Below are positions 25,901 to 43,926 of a stretch of DNA of 64,000 nucleotides, piece after piece (position 1 is the first letter of the stretch; each line of letters opens with the position of its first letter). The notes beneath the pieces were generated by a model. It saw only the letters and a list, made by a program, of their open reading frames with translations. It searched no databases and was not told where the DNA came from. This DNA is from Gymnopus androsaceus JB14 (taxonomy: Eukaryota; Basidiomycota; Agaricomycetes; Agaricales; Omphalotaceae): the NCBI GenBank assembly GCA_009733575.1, contig ML769384.1, positions 685,257-749,256 of the forward strand, in the 5' to 3' direction. The translations under genes and the position numbers were made by a program.

Positions 25901-28347
25901 AGATAATTGATCCTCGAGAATGAACGTCGGAAGTTGAGTTGATTTTCCACTAAGAGCGTTATTAGGAATCCCATTTTGTAAATTGTATTGAATACCCACC
26001 AGCCAGTCTCACCGCTCAGAACCAGGACTTGCGATTGCTCGAGCGTTGAGATTATCGTCTCCCTATAGCTAGCAATAGGAAGAGTATTCCGGTGAACCTT
26101 CAAGACAGACAGTTAGTGTCATGGCTGGCAAAGTCTGCAGAAAACTCACCAGCATTTCCTGATACGAGGGTGTCGATTGGCGGGCATGAAAGTTTAACAT
26201 TAGTTGCTCCGAAAATACTTCAGGGTTACGGAAGGGGCCCCGACTTGGTTCAGCCTCTGCACTCCCATTCAGAGCACGCTGGTTTTCGTACTGCTTTGGT
26301 CCTTGCTTGAAACGGAGAGCTTGGGCTCTACAATTGTACGAAGTTTGGCCCAGACGCCTCTGTTGGTTGCATCATCCTTTAGCTTCCTTGCATCCGTTAA
26401 CTCATTCCATAAATCGCGGTAGACGGATGGTAGTAAACGGAAGAAGGTTTGTGGACCCGCTGTGCTACCAGCAGAAAAACCTTCGGTGGAAGGGAATGTC
26501 AAAGCATGCAGCGCCACTGTTGCCACATATTGTTCTGCTTGGCCCTCGTCATAACAAGCAACGTCAACCATTTCCCATTCGTCCGTCTTCCGGCCTTCCC
26601 AACGAACACTCACCGAGGCACGCTTTCGCACGACTATGCCCCGAGACGATTGAATAAGATACAATGGCGTATCGATCTGATTTAGCGACAGTTTCCGCTA
26701 AGAGCGCTTTGGATGTACGCCCAGACCAATGTTTTGGTAGAGCCATATCACGAATAGTAACAGTGACACCGTCCTTGGTCGTCTCCGACTTTGGCATCTC
26801 CTCCAATAGCTCGAACAAGCCTCCTGCTCCCTCCTCTTCATTTTGGTCAAACACGTCTACAGCCGTAGAGACCTCAGGAGCTGAAGTCTGGATTTGAACA
26901 GGGCGTTTTTTGGGGAGTTTCGGAGCGGCAGCAACATGCAAACCAGCCCCATTTCCTCGTAGACGCGCATCAAGCATCTCCGCATCGGCTTTCTGGCGAG
27001 TCAACAGCGTAAATTTTATCGGCTTCTTGCTCATCAAAAAAGTAATTGTTTTGAAGGACAAGTAGTCGCTTCTGCAACTCCTGCAATTGGGAGGGAGATG
27101 ATATAGTATCAGGTTGGCGATGCGTCGTGAGAGATGCGATCTTCAGTTTCAGGCGAACATACTCGGCATTGAGGTCGTCGTCGCTGGCTGAGTCGGAATC
27201 TGCTTCTGATCCGTTTCTAAACGAGTCTAGAATACGAGCCTTGACGATATTCATGTCGTGTGGATTTTCTTTCTCAAGGGGTGTAATCGGTAAAGACGAT
27301 GGGTGGAGAATGGGAGAAGTGGATTCAGGTGTGGATCCAGGTTTCGGGCTCCAACTGGGAACAAAAGCTGGCGCATTGGCATCAAGACGGGAAGAAGGCA
27401 ACTTTTTGGAGATTTTTTTGAAGCTGCAGGAGGAGATGGAGGTGCAAGGAATTCCGCAGGTGTTCGTGGTGTTCGCGGTGTTTTCGGGTAAGAACCTTTG
27501 GGAGTATTGGGAGTTGCGGGTAGACGAGGCTCTTCGTTACCAGAAAAGGGTGCAAGTTCGACTTCCGTGCAATTCATGTATAACTGGTTGCAGTCCATGA
27601 ACATAATATTTTTATTTATAATGGAAAAATACGCACCCATTCGTAAGCTTCTTCCAATTCTACTCCATTGATAGCCACCAAGCATTCTTCTACCCGTTCT
27701 TCGGTGAAACCTAAACGTCGAAGAACACCGTAGGTTATTGCCAGCTTTGTGACGGCTTTCTCTTCAGTTTCATCCAACGTCTTTTTCCCTAAATCAATGT
27801 TAGCATTTTTTCCAAGGTGAGATGCAAAGAAAATACCTTCATTAGTTTGGAAATCTTTTGCGAGGTCCAAGATGCGATCGATCATCAGAGGGTCCAGCTC
27901 AAGGGAAGGTAAAGTTTTGGAGAATCGTCTATCGATTTCTATCGCCTAAACACAACAAATTAGCGTCAAGCCAGACATAACGGAAGATGTGTTACTTTGA
28001 TACTTCTGTGTGATATGTTAGAAAGCAAGCTGCGCCAATATAGCTGTCGAACCTTACCTCACGATCTCTTTTTCTGTTTTTTCTTGATATTTATCCACCA
28101 GATTCTGCAGGGATTGCTCCTCGATTTTGGCTTCATCGAACTCATCCTGAACAGTTTGCTCCGGAGCCCCAGGACCAGAGATATTCCCATTCTCAACAAC
28201 CTGCTCCTCCTCTACTCTTGCTTCGTCTATAGAGGCTGCCGCACTCGATGTATCCTCTACTTCTGCCTCTACAACCTTCTTCGGAACAGAAGTAGTGGCA
28301 AAACCCCGTGCGACCGGCTTCAACTGCGTCTTTTTCTTCTTGGCCAT
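22924..28347 (-). CDS. DEAH-box RNA helicase, Ucp12/DHX57-DHX29 type
   Basis: A long multi-exon gene from ATG 28347 ([16 protein letters not shown]) to TAG at 22924. An N-terminal acidic linker is followed by a UBA-like domain ([20 protein letters not shown]) and a dsRBD/RWD-like region. The helicase core shows GETGCGKSTQLP assembled across an intron (motif I), [14 protein letters not shown] (Ia), [16 protein letters not shown] (III), [14 protein letters not shown] (IV), [12 protein letters not shown] (V) and [12 protein letters not shown] (VI, Ser where Ala is usual). The end has an OB-fold segment ([17 protein letters not shown]). Relatives unwind structured mRNA or act in translation and RNA decay. 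The 19-nt mini-exon 25537-25519 that should carry motif II is one base too long, so the annotated frame breaks exactly at the DExH box (see findings). The other motif joins are consistent. Confidence 0.85.
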
Positions 28348-29031
28348 CCCCGATGGACCAAGGTAAAACGATTCGACGCGTCGGAGGGTCTCCCTGATTA
28401 AATTCTGCTTTAAGATATCCTATAGGATGGGGTGTATCTCCGTAACTGGATGGTCTGTATTGGTTTGAAACGATGTGTTTGTTGGAAAGATCGTCCTGTT
28501 TACTGAATAGGAGATTTGTTAAAGAGGAAGACTATATATGTGATATATGAAGCAGATTTAGGTCTTTGTTCGATACAAGCATGAGATTTGCAGGACATGA
28601 AAGTTAACAAGCAGAAGAATTTTCGCGGCAAGTACTCTATAAAACTTGAAGCCGACTTCGGCAGAAATGCTTACCTTATATATCTTATCTTATCGGAAAC
28701 TCGGAAAGGAGGTGAAAGGAGGCTCGGGGGCAGGAACAGGAAACAAGGAAACAGGCTTCCTAGCTTAAGAATGAGGGTACGTGTCACTCAGACCATCAAA
28801 CAACACAATTGAGTCAACCAAGAGTCAACGGGAGAACAAGTCAATTTTGCACACCCGTAAATCAGGCCTATCAGGGCCTATCAGCTAGGGCAGACTGATA
28901 TAGAATAATAGTTTTCAAAAAAATATGCGTCAAGTTAAGTATCGAGGTCCACTGCCCTCACGTCTGTCTGAGTTTGATCAAAAGAGGCATTTGAACGCCT
29001 TGCTTCCAATTCCCTCGTTTCATGGGTATCA
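28348..29031. other. Helicase upstream region and P450 3' flank
   Basis: About 680 bp lies upstream of the helicase start and downstream of the P450-derived sequence. It includes a short direct repeat of gcctatcag near 28868-28890. I see no gene. Confidence 0.4.
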
Positions 29032-31390
29032 TCAAACGGCCGGTACACGTTGAATATCATCCAGACCCATAAATGATCCATCGGGAGGTGGCGGACAGAA
29101 TTCAAACCTCTCCAGAAGGCCAAACAAGAGTGCTTGAAGTTCCATTAGCCTGAAAAGCTTTTCAACTTGGGTCGCATGCATGGAATGAGATACAGTACTT
29201 ACGCGAAACGCCAACTACAGGACGAAGGAAGATCAATAGTCAACACAGTGCATATGTATGCAACACTGACCCTATGCATGCTCTGACACCACCGCCTTCA
29301 AATGATATGCATCGTCAGTCTGTATCCAAAGAGGACGAACATTGGCAAGGAGACTTACTGAACGTCATTCTGTGATGAATAAAATTTACTACTTAGTCTT
29401 CAGCAAGCGACATTATTCCAACTGACTTACAGGTTCGCATATACTCCAAGAGGCGAGCTCTTCGGCGACTCATGCATGAATCGCTGTGGATTCCATTCAT
29501 TGGCATCGGCACCCCATACTTCCGTTAGGCTATGAAGATCACTGAATAACAGCTGAGGCCTCAGTCCAAAGTAGTGACACACCGGTTGTATACCCCAATA
29601 TTGAGCACGATTCTTTGACCTTTACTGACCGGTATCTGGGATAGTTGTTCTCCAGATTCGGTGATAACAGGATAGCTCAGTGGGATAGTGTCATCAGAGC
29701 CGGCTTCGCGCGCAACGGAAGGCACCTAGCATACCAGTAAGTATTATTCAATTGCAGAGTTTGAAGACCTACTATGGGATGCAACCTCAGTCCTTCCTAC
29801 GAAGCATGGCTCAGCTTAGCTCCCGGAGATATAGCAGTCTAGGACATACCTTGATCGCCGCATTGAAGAAATGCATCGAGTCGTAATCGCTAGCGGTCAG
29901 TTCCCCATTCCCCACACGAGCTCGCGTATTTTTGATTTCTGTGAGTATCCTCTCTTGATCTTTCGGGTTCTTTGTTATTTCATACATGAGCCAAGTACAG
30001 GAACTTGCAGTGGTCTCGTGCCCCGCCAAAATCAGTGTACTGTTCTAAGTAGTTGGAAAAAAAAACTGATCTGATAAGAAGCACATACGCCATTTGTGAC
30101 AGAACTTCGTCTTCATGGAGGGCCTTCTTTGGATCTTCGGCCAGATTCGAACGAACCAGAACACTGAGAACATCCTTGCTACCCTTCGTATCACCCTGCA
30201 TCTTTGTTTCTTTCAAAGCCGAGTCGAACAAAGGCCTTGCAATCCTTTTTGACGCAGTTGAAAAATCCATCATCTTCCCCTCTTGTTTAGTTGGGAATTT
30301 AAGCATCAAGTTCGCTATCGGGAAGAGACGGAACGTCGGAAGGCACGGAAGAGTAGTGTATGTTTCTGTGGGTAAAGACGCGCGCCTGCACTGAACGGTC
30401 GACTAAGTACAACAGATCCGGATTGCAGAAAGGAACGTTACATACAACATTTGCTTGAATATATTAGAGAGCTCAGTCGCTTTGCCATCAAGTGCCCCGA
30501 AATGATGGTCAAATGCGCCTTGTGTGAAGGAAAGAATCAGTTCTTTCTGTGATATTTCAAATCAACTCACTTTTGCCAATAATATCCATTTTGTTACATT
30601 GATGACCTTTCCGTTGTTCCCTAACTCTTCGTTTTGTAGCTTGTCCGCCAACTGAAAATGTAAGGAATTTGTAAGTGAGACGCGTCATAAATATGGCGAG
30701 TTACTATGACTGACTCTAGTAGTTGACCGCTGAAACAAACCCAGGAATTGTCGTAGCTGACCAGTAGCAAACGCGGGATTGAGCACTTTCCTGTGGCGAC
30801 TGTGTACTTCACCTTTAATTTTATAGAATAGGAGATTAATCAATCATCAGCCATGAGAAACTAATACGAATCCACCTTCAACGGAAAGAACACCGAGACC
30901 AAATTGCAAGGTAGTAATCTGTTGCGAATCTGTGCTCTTTGGAAATCGATACCCGGATGTGTGGAGAATATATTGCAAGGCGCGAGGATCAGCAAGCATT
31001 AGTGCGTCTTCCTGTGATGATAAGTAATCGCAAGTGAGCTCTAAGCGTTGGAAATGAGTCTACTTACACCAAAGCAGGAGCTCGTTCGATAAGCAAGTCC
31101 GTATTCCTTGAACCACCTGGATTCCAGAACTCCAACTCCTGTTAGTGGAGATGGTAAGCTACAAATATCACATACAAGGACACGTACTTCTTGGATTGTC
31201 AGCTCAAGCTCATTTCCTAAGATTAATGTAAGAACGTATGTCGGAAGAAAACCGAATGTTGAATGCACCGAAGAGCAGGGAAGGTCTAGGAGGACCCTTC
31301 AAAAACTTGAGCGACCTTCTATAGTCATCGATAAACGAATTCAGAGACGATGAATACGCCAGGAAGGATGATAAGGGCAAGGAGGCTTTT
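29032..31390 (-). pseudogene. Cytochrome P450, disrupted at both ends
   Basis: The minus-strand gene has P450 architecture in many small exons. The I-helix reads MAGHETTASSCTW. The haem-binding region, built across four small exons, reads FSGGVRACIGWRFA, and the C-terminal segment GLDDIQRVPA follows. It is clearly paralogous to the plus-strand P450 at 50127-52816. Two lesions stand out when the pair is compared. Near 31319-31333 the frame runs into TGA directly after EFVYR, and skipping one base restores the RRSLKFLKGPPRPSLL segment; no in-frame ATG is present upstream. Near 29036-29042 one base is missing, so the protein stops at VPAV while the next frame continues with LMIPMKRGNWKQGVQMPLL. 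The catalytic core is otherwise readable. These may be assembly errors rather than decay, but the missing start favours a pseudogene. Product and substrate unknown. Confidence 0.65.
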
Positions 31391-31952
31391 AAAGATGAAG
31401 GTTAGCGCGTCGGACTAAGCGTGATCTGTGTGGAGAGCAGGGTATCTTGAAAGGCCGACTTGATTATCATTCTGTTCTCAAGTATCTTCCCCCCGCGTTA
31501 TATTCTGGGCCGAGAAAAGGGCCGAGAAATAAGCAGAAATAAGCAGAAATAAGCAGAAACGACATACTGAATGCTTCGTGCAGCTGTGATGTACGCAATG
31601 AATCTGATATCAGAAGGTGAGCAACAATGACTGATGTAATGGATAGCGCGCAGCTTGCAGCATAACTTGCTGAGAACAGATCTATATGAGTGCATTAGAT
31701 ACATACCAACAGAACGAAGCGGAGGTACAGCAAGATCGACACCAAATTCCGACACTCGGACTCTTGCTCGGACTTGAGACAAAATTCATGAATCAATTTT
31801 ACCGTGCTCCAGAGTCTAAACGATGTAGTAGTACTGTATCTGTACAGCCTAAGCTAAATATGCAAAACGCGATATATGTGTACAGTGAAATTATTGAATA
31901 GTGACTAGAGTATTGCGTATAGACTAGAAAAATATGCAAGATGGATATTGTT
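31391..31952. other. Intergenic region between P450 and INO80
   Basis: About 560 bp, mostly AT-rich, between the 5' end of the disrupted P450 and the 3' end of INO80. It contains the 10-bp tandem repeat at 31525-31554. No gene is seen. Confidence 0.4.
31525..31554. repeat. Three perfect 10-bp tandem units
   Basis: The unit agaaataagc occurs three times in direct succession, and a partial fourth (agaaac) follows. It is a simple minisatellite-like array in noncoding DNA. Confidence 0.85.
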
Positions 31953-37550
<5,598 letters not shown>

Positions 37551-38100
37551 TCAGCCAGGAAATTATGAGCCTCTTTCTGGTTGCTCGACAACGAAGGACG
37601 ATATTTGGCCTCGTGGGCCAGGCACAGCAAACTTGCGAGCAAATTTCGCAAAAGGTCTGAATGCCAGAAAAGTCAATAACGGAGAAAACGTTGACCGACT
37701 GTAAAATAATGAGGATCTGAGAGGGGAGAAAAGAAGGGGAGGAATTCGGACTAATACCAGAGAATTGTGGGAATACAAGTGGCACTAAATCGTGCAGTTG
37801 TTTAATGTTTCTCATCTAAATTCGGTAACCGCCTGGCACCAGATTCAGACTTTCCCAAAACGATCATTTTCTTTCATATCCACTATTCGTCTCATTTCTC
37901 ATCCTTATCCTTACTTTTCGCTAGACTTTTCATAGCACATTTACACTTTCAGCCTGTTTTTCGGAGGTTCCAAAGTTTCCCAAACCATCATGCTGTTCTT
38001 GCCAATTCGGTACACACTGCCATAGGCACATTCCCGTAACACTCCGTTGATCCAATGTTGTACTATTACATTGGTCCATAACTTTATATAGATGTCTAGT
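37551..38100. promoter_or_regulatory. INO80 upstream region and fumarase 3' flank
   Basis: 550 bp with T-rich tracts (tttcgctagacttttcatag) lies upstream of the INO80 start and downstream of the fumarase stop. It presumably holds the INO80 promoter. No gene is seen. Confidence 0.4.
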
Positions 38101-40279
38101 CTAGGGGTCTGGGTGAAGCATTAATTCTGGTCGAACTTTCTCGTCGAATTCCTCGGGCGTTAAGAATCCAAGCGCAACGGTAGCTTCTTTCAATGTCGTT
38201 CCTTCTTTATGAGCTTTCTTTGCGCATTTGGCAACGTCTGTCACCGAGTCCTATCAGTATTCAAAGAGCTTTTTGTATCCTGACACACTCACTATCGTAT
38301 CCGAGATGACTGTTAAGAATGGTGGCAAGCATCAACGATTCGTTGAGCAGACTTGAAATTCTCTTTTCGTTGGCTTCAATACCGACAATACAGTTTTTGG
38401 TAAAGGAGCGAGAACCTGTGAAAGGAAGAAAAGTATATATGACTCAAGATTCGAGAAGCGAAAGAAAAGGACAGCTGTTCTCACCATCAGCCAGTAGGCG
38501 GATACTCTGCAATACATTTTTAATAATAACAGGCTTAAAGACGTTCAACTTGACAGGAATCGTGAGTAAGGGTAGAAAAGAGAATCAGTTATGTACCCAC
38601 TTCAAACTGGCCATTGGATCCAGCAATGCTAACAGTTGTTTGGTTCCCCATAACTTGCGCAGCGACCTAGAAATGGACTGTTAGATCGATATACATGAAT
38701 TTCTGACATTGCATACCATGGTGAGGGCTTCACATTGAGTGGGGTTGACTTTACCAGGCATGATGCTGCTACCGGGTTCGTTCTCCGGCAAGCTCAATTC
38801 GCCCAAACCACATCTTGGACCAGAGCCAAGATACCTGATGTCGTTTGCAATCTTCATAAGAGAGCAAGCAATGACATTAAGGGCACCGTGCGCCTCTACC
38901 AGAGCATCATGGGAAGCAAGTGCTTCAAACTAGGAGATCGTTGGAAAAATCGTTCAATCAAATGACGAACGAGACTATACCTTGTTGGGCGCGGTCTTGA
39001 ATTCCAAGCCGGTCAGAGTTGAGATTTCAGCAGCAACGTTGACGTCGAATCCTTTCTTGGTATTCAAGCCCTGAATGAGGCAGTCGTCAGATAAATAATC
39101 CAAACCCTCAGCACATAGAGTGATTTACAGTTCCTACAGCAGTTCCTCCCTGCGCCAAAAGGCTCAAACGGGGAAGAACATCTTGGACTCGGGCAATGCC
39201 GTTGGACACTTGCTGGACGTAACCGCTGAATTCTTGGCCCAAAGTGAGGGGTGTTGCATCCTAAGATATTTAAATATCGACCAAGCCAGGGTAAATTAAA
39301 ACTCACTTGCAAGTGCGTACGGCCAATTTTAATGATATGATCAAAAGCCTTTGCTTTTGCGTCGAGGGCGTCACGCAACTGGGTAAGAGCTGGGATAAGC
39401 GACTGAGATATTTCGGTTACCGCGGCCACATGCATTGCAGTAGGGAATCTGACATAAAGGGGGTTAGAAGAAGCGAAAAGAGCAGAGATAAGTTGGTACA
39501 TACGTATCGTTACTACTCTGGCTTCGATTAACATGATCATTTGGATGTACAGGTTTTTTGGAACCCAGTTCTCCGCCGAGAATCTCGATAGCACGGTTAG
39601 AAATAACCTGCATTATATTCTTTAGCGGTACAAACACGAAGAAAAAAGGATCTACGCGCCTCATTCACGTTCATGTTGCTTTGGGTACCACTTCCGGTTT
39701 GGAATACAACGAGCGGGAAGTGATCCATAAGCTTGCCAGAGATAACCTAACCATAGTTTTATGAGCAGAGTATCTCTGGATATGCTAAAAGCGTACGTCA
39801 TCGGCGGCCTGTTGAATAGCTTCGCCAATCTTGGGATCCATGCCATAGGTAATATTGACGATGGCAGCAGCTTTCTTGAGTGTAGCGAACGCCTTGATTA
39901 ACGGCGGAGGGAGCCGTTCAGAAGGGCCTCCAATGTCGAAATTTTGCAAGGAGCTAGGGTCAATCAGTTACACGCCTTTGCTCTATATTTGAATAATAAC
40001 ACACCGCTGAGTCTGCGCTCCCCAATATTTATCAGCCGGGACTTCGAGGTCACCAAAAGTATCCTTCTCTATCCTGAATTCTTGCTGCTAAACATAATCT
40101 TGAGATGATTTCCTTGACCAAAATACAACGATGCCAACCTGAGCCAATCTTGAAGTCGTGCTCAGAAAGCGGACCGCCCGCGGATTCCTGAGGAGAACAT
40201 GCTAAACAACCAGCATGAGCCAATTTCAAGGGATATTCTGTGAATCACTCACTCTACTGTACTGACGAGCAGCAAGCAT
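38101..40279 (-). CDS. Fumarate hydratase, class II
   Basis: A multi-exon minus-strand gene from ATG 40279 ([16 protein letters not shown]) to TAG at 38101. The sequence is a textbook class II fumarase: [74 protein letters not shown]-type [18 protein letters not shown] and the superfamily signature [13 protein letters not shown]. It interconverts fumarate and L-malate in the TCA cycle. The N-terminus is short, with no obvious long mitochondrial presequence; MLAARQYSR could serve as a minimal one. All exon joins I checked hold frame, including an acceptor choice that gives GSEFRIEKD. Confidence 0.93.
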
Positions 40280-40299
40280 TATGAGGGAGAATTAAAGAA

Positions 40300-40625
40300 G
40301 AGGAGATGATGGTATGAATTAAAGGTTCGGAATCCGATTTTTCCCATCCCGACTCCCGATACCTTCCGGCTGGTACGGGCCCGTTTGCGAGGAGGCATAA
40401 GATGGACCTCACTAACTAGAACATTAAATAGCATACAAGAACTGAGATTAACCTTCACGCAGTTCTCCAAACTCCAGCGTAACTTGGCGCTTCCAAGCAG
40501 CCTCCGAGGCTCCGACTCCGAGATCCGCTTCTTCCGTTTGCTTCGTCGGATACTCTCCGAATGCCTCTATATGCGCCAAAGCTCCAAAGCTTTTATGTTT
40601 CTGCAGATGGATTCAAGGTAATGGT
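40300..40625 (-). CDS. Possible small basic protein, partial
   Basis: The minus strand reads about 45 residues of plausible coding sequence after an acceptor near 40604 (AHIEAFGEYPTKQTEEADLG ... AAWKRQVTLEFGELRE). A candidate intron of about 37 nt joins it in frame to SEVHLMPPRKRARTSRK and a stop near 40279. No good start is present unless an exon overlaps PEX11 in antisense (ATG at 40780 to a phase-0 donor). I do not recognise it. It could be a relic or an alternative 5' exon of the fumarase transcript. Confidence 0.25.
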
Positions 40626-40770
40626 ATTCCTGCGTGATATTCGCGCTGTAATTAGCCTGGTTCTTTACACCCGCAAGCCCCGAGTGGATCTATTTCACGT
40701 GCAATCCGGGTCAGAATTTAAAGTTTGAGCGTCCAGTACCGGTCCAGTAACTTTCTCCGCTACTTTCACT

Positions 40771-41783
40771 ATGGCCGCCATCTCTTCTCAGATTATACTT
40801 CATCCTACCGTCTCTCAAAGCCTTAAATTCGGAGGCACAACCCTCGGAAGGGACAAGGCAAACAAGCTTTAGTATTCACCTTATTCACGCACTCAAACTT
40901 GGAATATATACAGGCCTATCGTGCGATCCAATACTTTGCTAGATTCTACGCTTGGTTCCTGCTTTCCAAAGGTGATAAGGAATCAGCAGCTCGTTGGAAT
41001 GCACTTAAAACACACCTTACAACCGCACGGAAGTGTAAGTGACATGCATTTATCGAGTTCTCGGTCAAAGACTTATCCGGACATTCAGTGCTACGATTGG
41101 GCAAGCCTTTAGAACATTTACAGGCTGCTCTAAAAGCAGCTCTGGTATCCGGTCCAGCAGGCGAGCAGATCACCACTATCGGAAGGCAAATATCATACTT
41201 TGGATATCTAAGTTTCGACGCGTTAGTTTGGGTACGTCTTCAATGTATCGACGCAGTGAGACCGCTTCTTAGACTCTCTTCAGAGCAATGCAATCAAATT
41301 CTATTCCCTTTCATCGGAGACAAGTACCAAAGTCTCCAAGTTGGCCAACCGTTTCTGGCTCGCTGGAATACTACTGAGTATTGTTAATGGAACATTAAAG
41401 GTGCGTTCTCATACTGCATCTGACCTTGCTGCTCATTTCCTGTTAGAGTGTCCGTCTTGCAAAGGAAGAGCGAAAGCTTAAACATTCAAAGACCGCCTGG
41501 GGCGCCGAAAAGGATGCAGGTCAGGATGCACAACAAGAAATGCGGCTGAGTACCATCCTCGCGTAATTCCGTCTCTTTTCTACCGCTCTATCTCCACTGA
41601 CAAATGTACAGTTCCAGAAATGCTACGCGTCACCAGCTTGTCATTGATTTGTTGGACGTATGGATTCCAGCAACAAATTTGGGCATTTCGAACATGAATG
41701 ATGGGGTACTCGGAATATGCGGTTTGATTACCTCGCTGATTGCAGGTCAACAACACTGGCAGTCCGTGAACGGGAAGAAGTGA
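40771..41783 (+). CDS. PEX11: Peroxisomal membrane protein PEX11
   Basis: A plus-strand gene from ATG 40771 to TGA at 41783, with five short introns. The protein starts MAAISSQIILHPTVSQSLK, continues FGGTTLGRDK, and then AYRAIQYFARFYAWFLL, LLRLGKPLEHLQAALKA, SYFGYLSFDALVW, NRFWLAGILLSIVNGTLK and a C-terminal DLLDVWIPATNLGISNMNDG, the conserved PEX11 pattern. PEX11 bends and elongates the peroxisomal membrane before fission. Intron 1 appears to use a GC donor (AAG|GCAAAC) because the GT-free alternatives meet a stop. The frame is otherwise intact. Confidence 0.9.
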
Positions 41784-42340
41784 GCAGATGAGCGAAACCG
41801 CAAGACAGTTTTTATTTAATCATCTAGTTTCGTTATTGTTGTTATGAATCTTTTCTTCCCTTTTTTGATCGCGAAGCTTGAGGTACTCTGTTCGAACTAT
41901 TTCCATCGGTTCCGGGGAGGTACTACGATTCGGTATTTGAATCAATGAGCATTCCAGATACAACAGAGAAACGCACTATTTCACCATACACGCCTCCATT
42001 AATCTTAACTTGCTTTTGCAAGCCCAAGCTACCGAAATAAAACGGCCAGACATACAGTTCGCAAAGTCTAGATGCAAAAAGTTTTGTTGACAAAGTCAGT
42101 CTCGGAGAAAAATTGAACACCACACACACCCTTTACGAGGGGATCACATTCCTTCAGAGCCTGGGCCTTTACTTCTTTGAGGAGACTCTCTTCCTCCCTT
42201 CTGGAGAGGGTATTCATTAGAGGGATGGAAACGTCCGCGCTTAATCAAGCGCTAGCTCATCGTCGGATGCCGGCAAAGTGCCGGGCGCTAAGCAGCCTGA
42301 TTCGTCCTTCATCTGAATCATCATCTCTTCTCAAGTCGCA
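41784..42340. other. Intergenic region PEX11 / lipoyl synthase
   Basis: 557 bp between two plus-strand genes. It holds the PEX11 3' UTR and the lipoyl synthase promoter. I see no third gene. Confidence 0.4.
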
Positions 42341-43805
42341 ATGCAATCTGTAGCGAGAGCTGGACTTCGCCGCACTGTCGGAGCTCGATTTCTGGCAACC
42401 GCGTCAGCTCCTTCATCCAAGGCAACCTTTTCCGAGAGTTTAAATTCGGGCCCTTCACTGGATGATTTTATTGCTGGAAACGCCCCGGAACGCGTAGTAT
42501 TGGGCAACCCTCGAGGGTGAGCTATATTTCTTTCTAAAAGAAAGTATTTTCATCTGGAAATAATAGCCCGCGACTTCCGTCCTACCTTAAAACGTCTATT
42601 CCTTCGGGTGACTCTTTTAACAAAATCAAGAAGGATCTCAGAGGTCTTGGACTACACACAGTCTGCGAGGAAGCAAGATGTCCAAATATCGGAGACTGCT
42701 GGGGAGGAAAAGAAGGTGCTACGGAAGCTGAGGGACGGAGCGCAGCAACTGCAACGATTATGGTACGTCTTAAGCTTTTGCTCGAAGGATTGTTAACAAT
42801 ATTGTTTCTCCTTTAGTTAATGGGCGATACTTGCACTCGTGGATGCAGGTTTTGTTCCGTCGAAACTTCCAAAGCTCCTTCACCTTTAGATCCCCACGAA
42901 CCCGAGAAACACTGCAGAAGCTATTAGCCGGTGGGGCTTAGGTTACATAGTATTAACTAGTGTGGACCGTGACGGTTTGTACAATTTTTTGTTGCGTGCT
43001 TCACGTCTCTCATCTTCCTTTGCAGACCTTGCAGACGGTGGAGCGCATCACTTCGCAGAAACCATTCGAAAGATTAAACAAAAGTGAGCTAATCTTCCTT
43101 TGCCCTTAATACTCACCCCTAAGTCGTTATCAGGGCCCCTCATATTTTGGTCGAAGCTTTAACGGGCGACTTTGCGGGTGATTTGTCCCATGTCTCGCTC
43201 GTGGCCCAGTCTGGTCTAGATGTATACGCTCATAACATCGAAACCGTGGAAGAGCTAACACCGTTTGTACGAGACCGGAGGGCTACATTCCGACAGAGTC
43301 TAAAGGTCCTTGCACATGCAAAAGCTGAAGGTATGCGAGTCACCAAAACCAGTATCATGCTCGGAATTGGTGAAACAGAATCCCAAGTATTGGATGCGCT
43401 CAAAGGTAGACCTTTTCCCTTGTTCATCAGGTGGACATAGGAGTTAATTTTCTCTTACAGAGCTTCGCAAAGGTCGACGTAGATGTTGTGACTTTTGGAC
43501 AATACATGAGACCTACGAAACGACATATGAAAGTCGACCGTTATGTTGAACCGTCAGAGTTTGACAAGTGGAAGCAAGTCGCCGAAGACCTGGGCTTTCT
43601 GTATGTTGCTAGTGGACCTCTAGTGCGGAGCAGTTACAAGGTAGGTTGCTATCTTTCATGGACATCTTTGAGGCTCACACTGGTGCAGGCTGGAGAATTT
43701 TACATCGAGAACGTACTTCGCGGTAAAGGCACTGAGAAGAAAGCCAATAAATTGGCGGCACAGGAAATGGCTTCAGATAGCTTCCAGGCCGGCCTGTCTT
43801 CGTAG
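42341..43805 (+). CDS. LIP5: Lipoyl synthase, mitochondrial radical SAM enzyme
   Basis: A plus-strand gene from ATG 42341 to TAG at 43805. The N-terminus ([20 protein letters not shown]) looks like a mitochondrial presequence. The auxiliary cluster reads [13 protein letters not shown] and the radical SAM cluster reads CTRGCRFC. Further on are [53 protein letters not shown]. The enzyme inserts two sulfurs into octanoyl groups on pyruvate dehydrogenase E2 and GCSH-type proteins. Two +1 frame breaks are visible: near 42906-42910 (GAG AAA CAC where EPENTAEAI needs GAG AAC ACT) and near 43468-43473 (CGC AAA GG where the frame needs CGC AAG G). Because the enzyme is essential for respiration, I read these as probable assembly errors. 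Confidence 0.9.
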
Positions 43806-43926
43806 TTTTGAAGATGAACGACGTCGATCTAGATGTATTCTATACACTGATAATCTGTACATTTACTTCTCCACGCTCTCTGCATGTAGCCTGAAATCCT
43901 ACATACACACGAAACTTCTATTACAT

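Noticed and set aside
29032..31390. Intact P450 gene
   Set aside because: Comparison with the paralogue shows a missing start, one extra base near 31325 and one missing base near 29040.
40090..40160. Frame problem in fumarase near the GSEFRIEKD junction
   Set aside because: Using the acceptor gcaag instead of tttag gives a continuous, conserved sequence.
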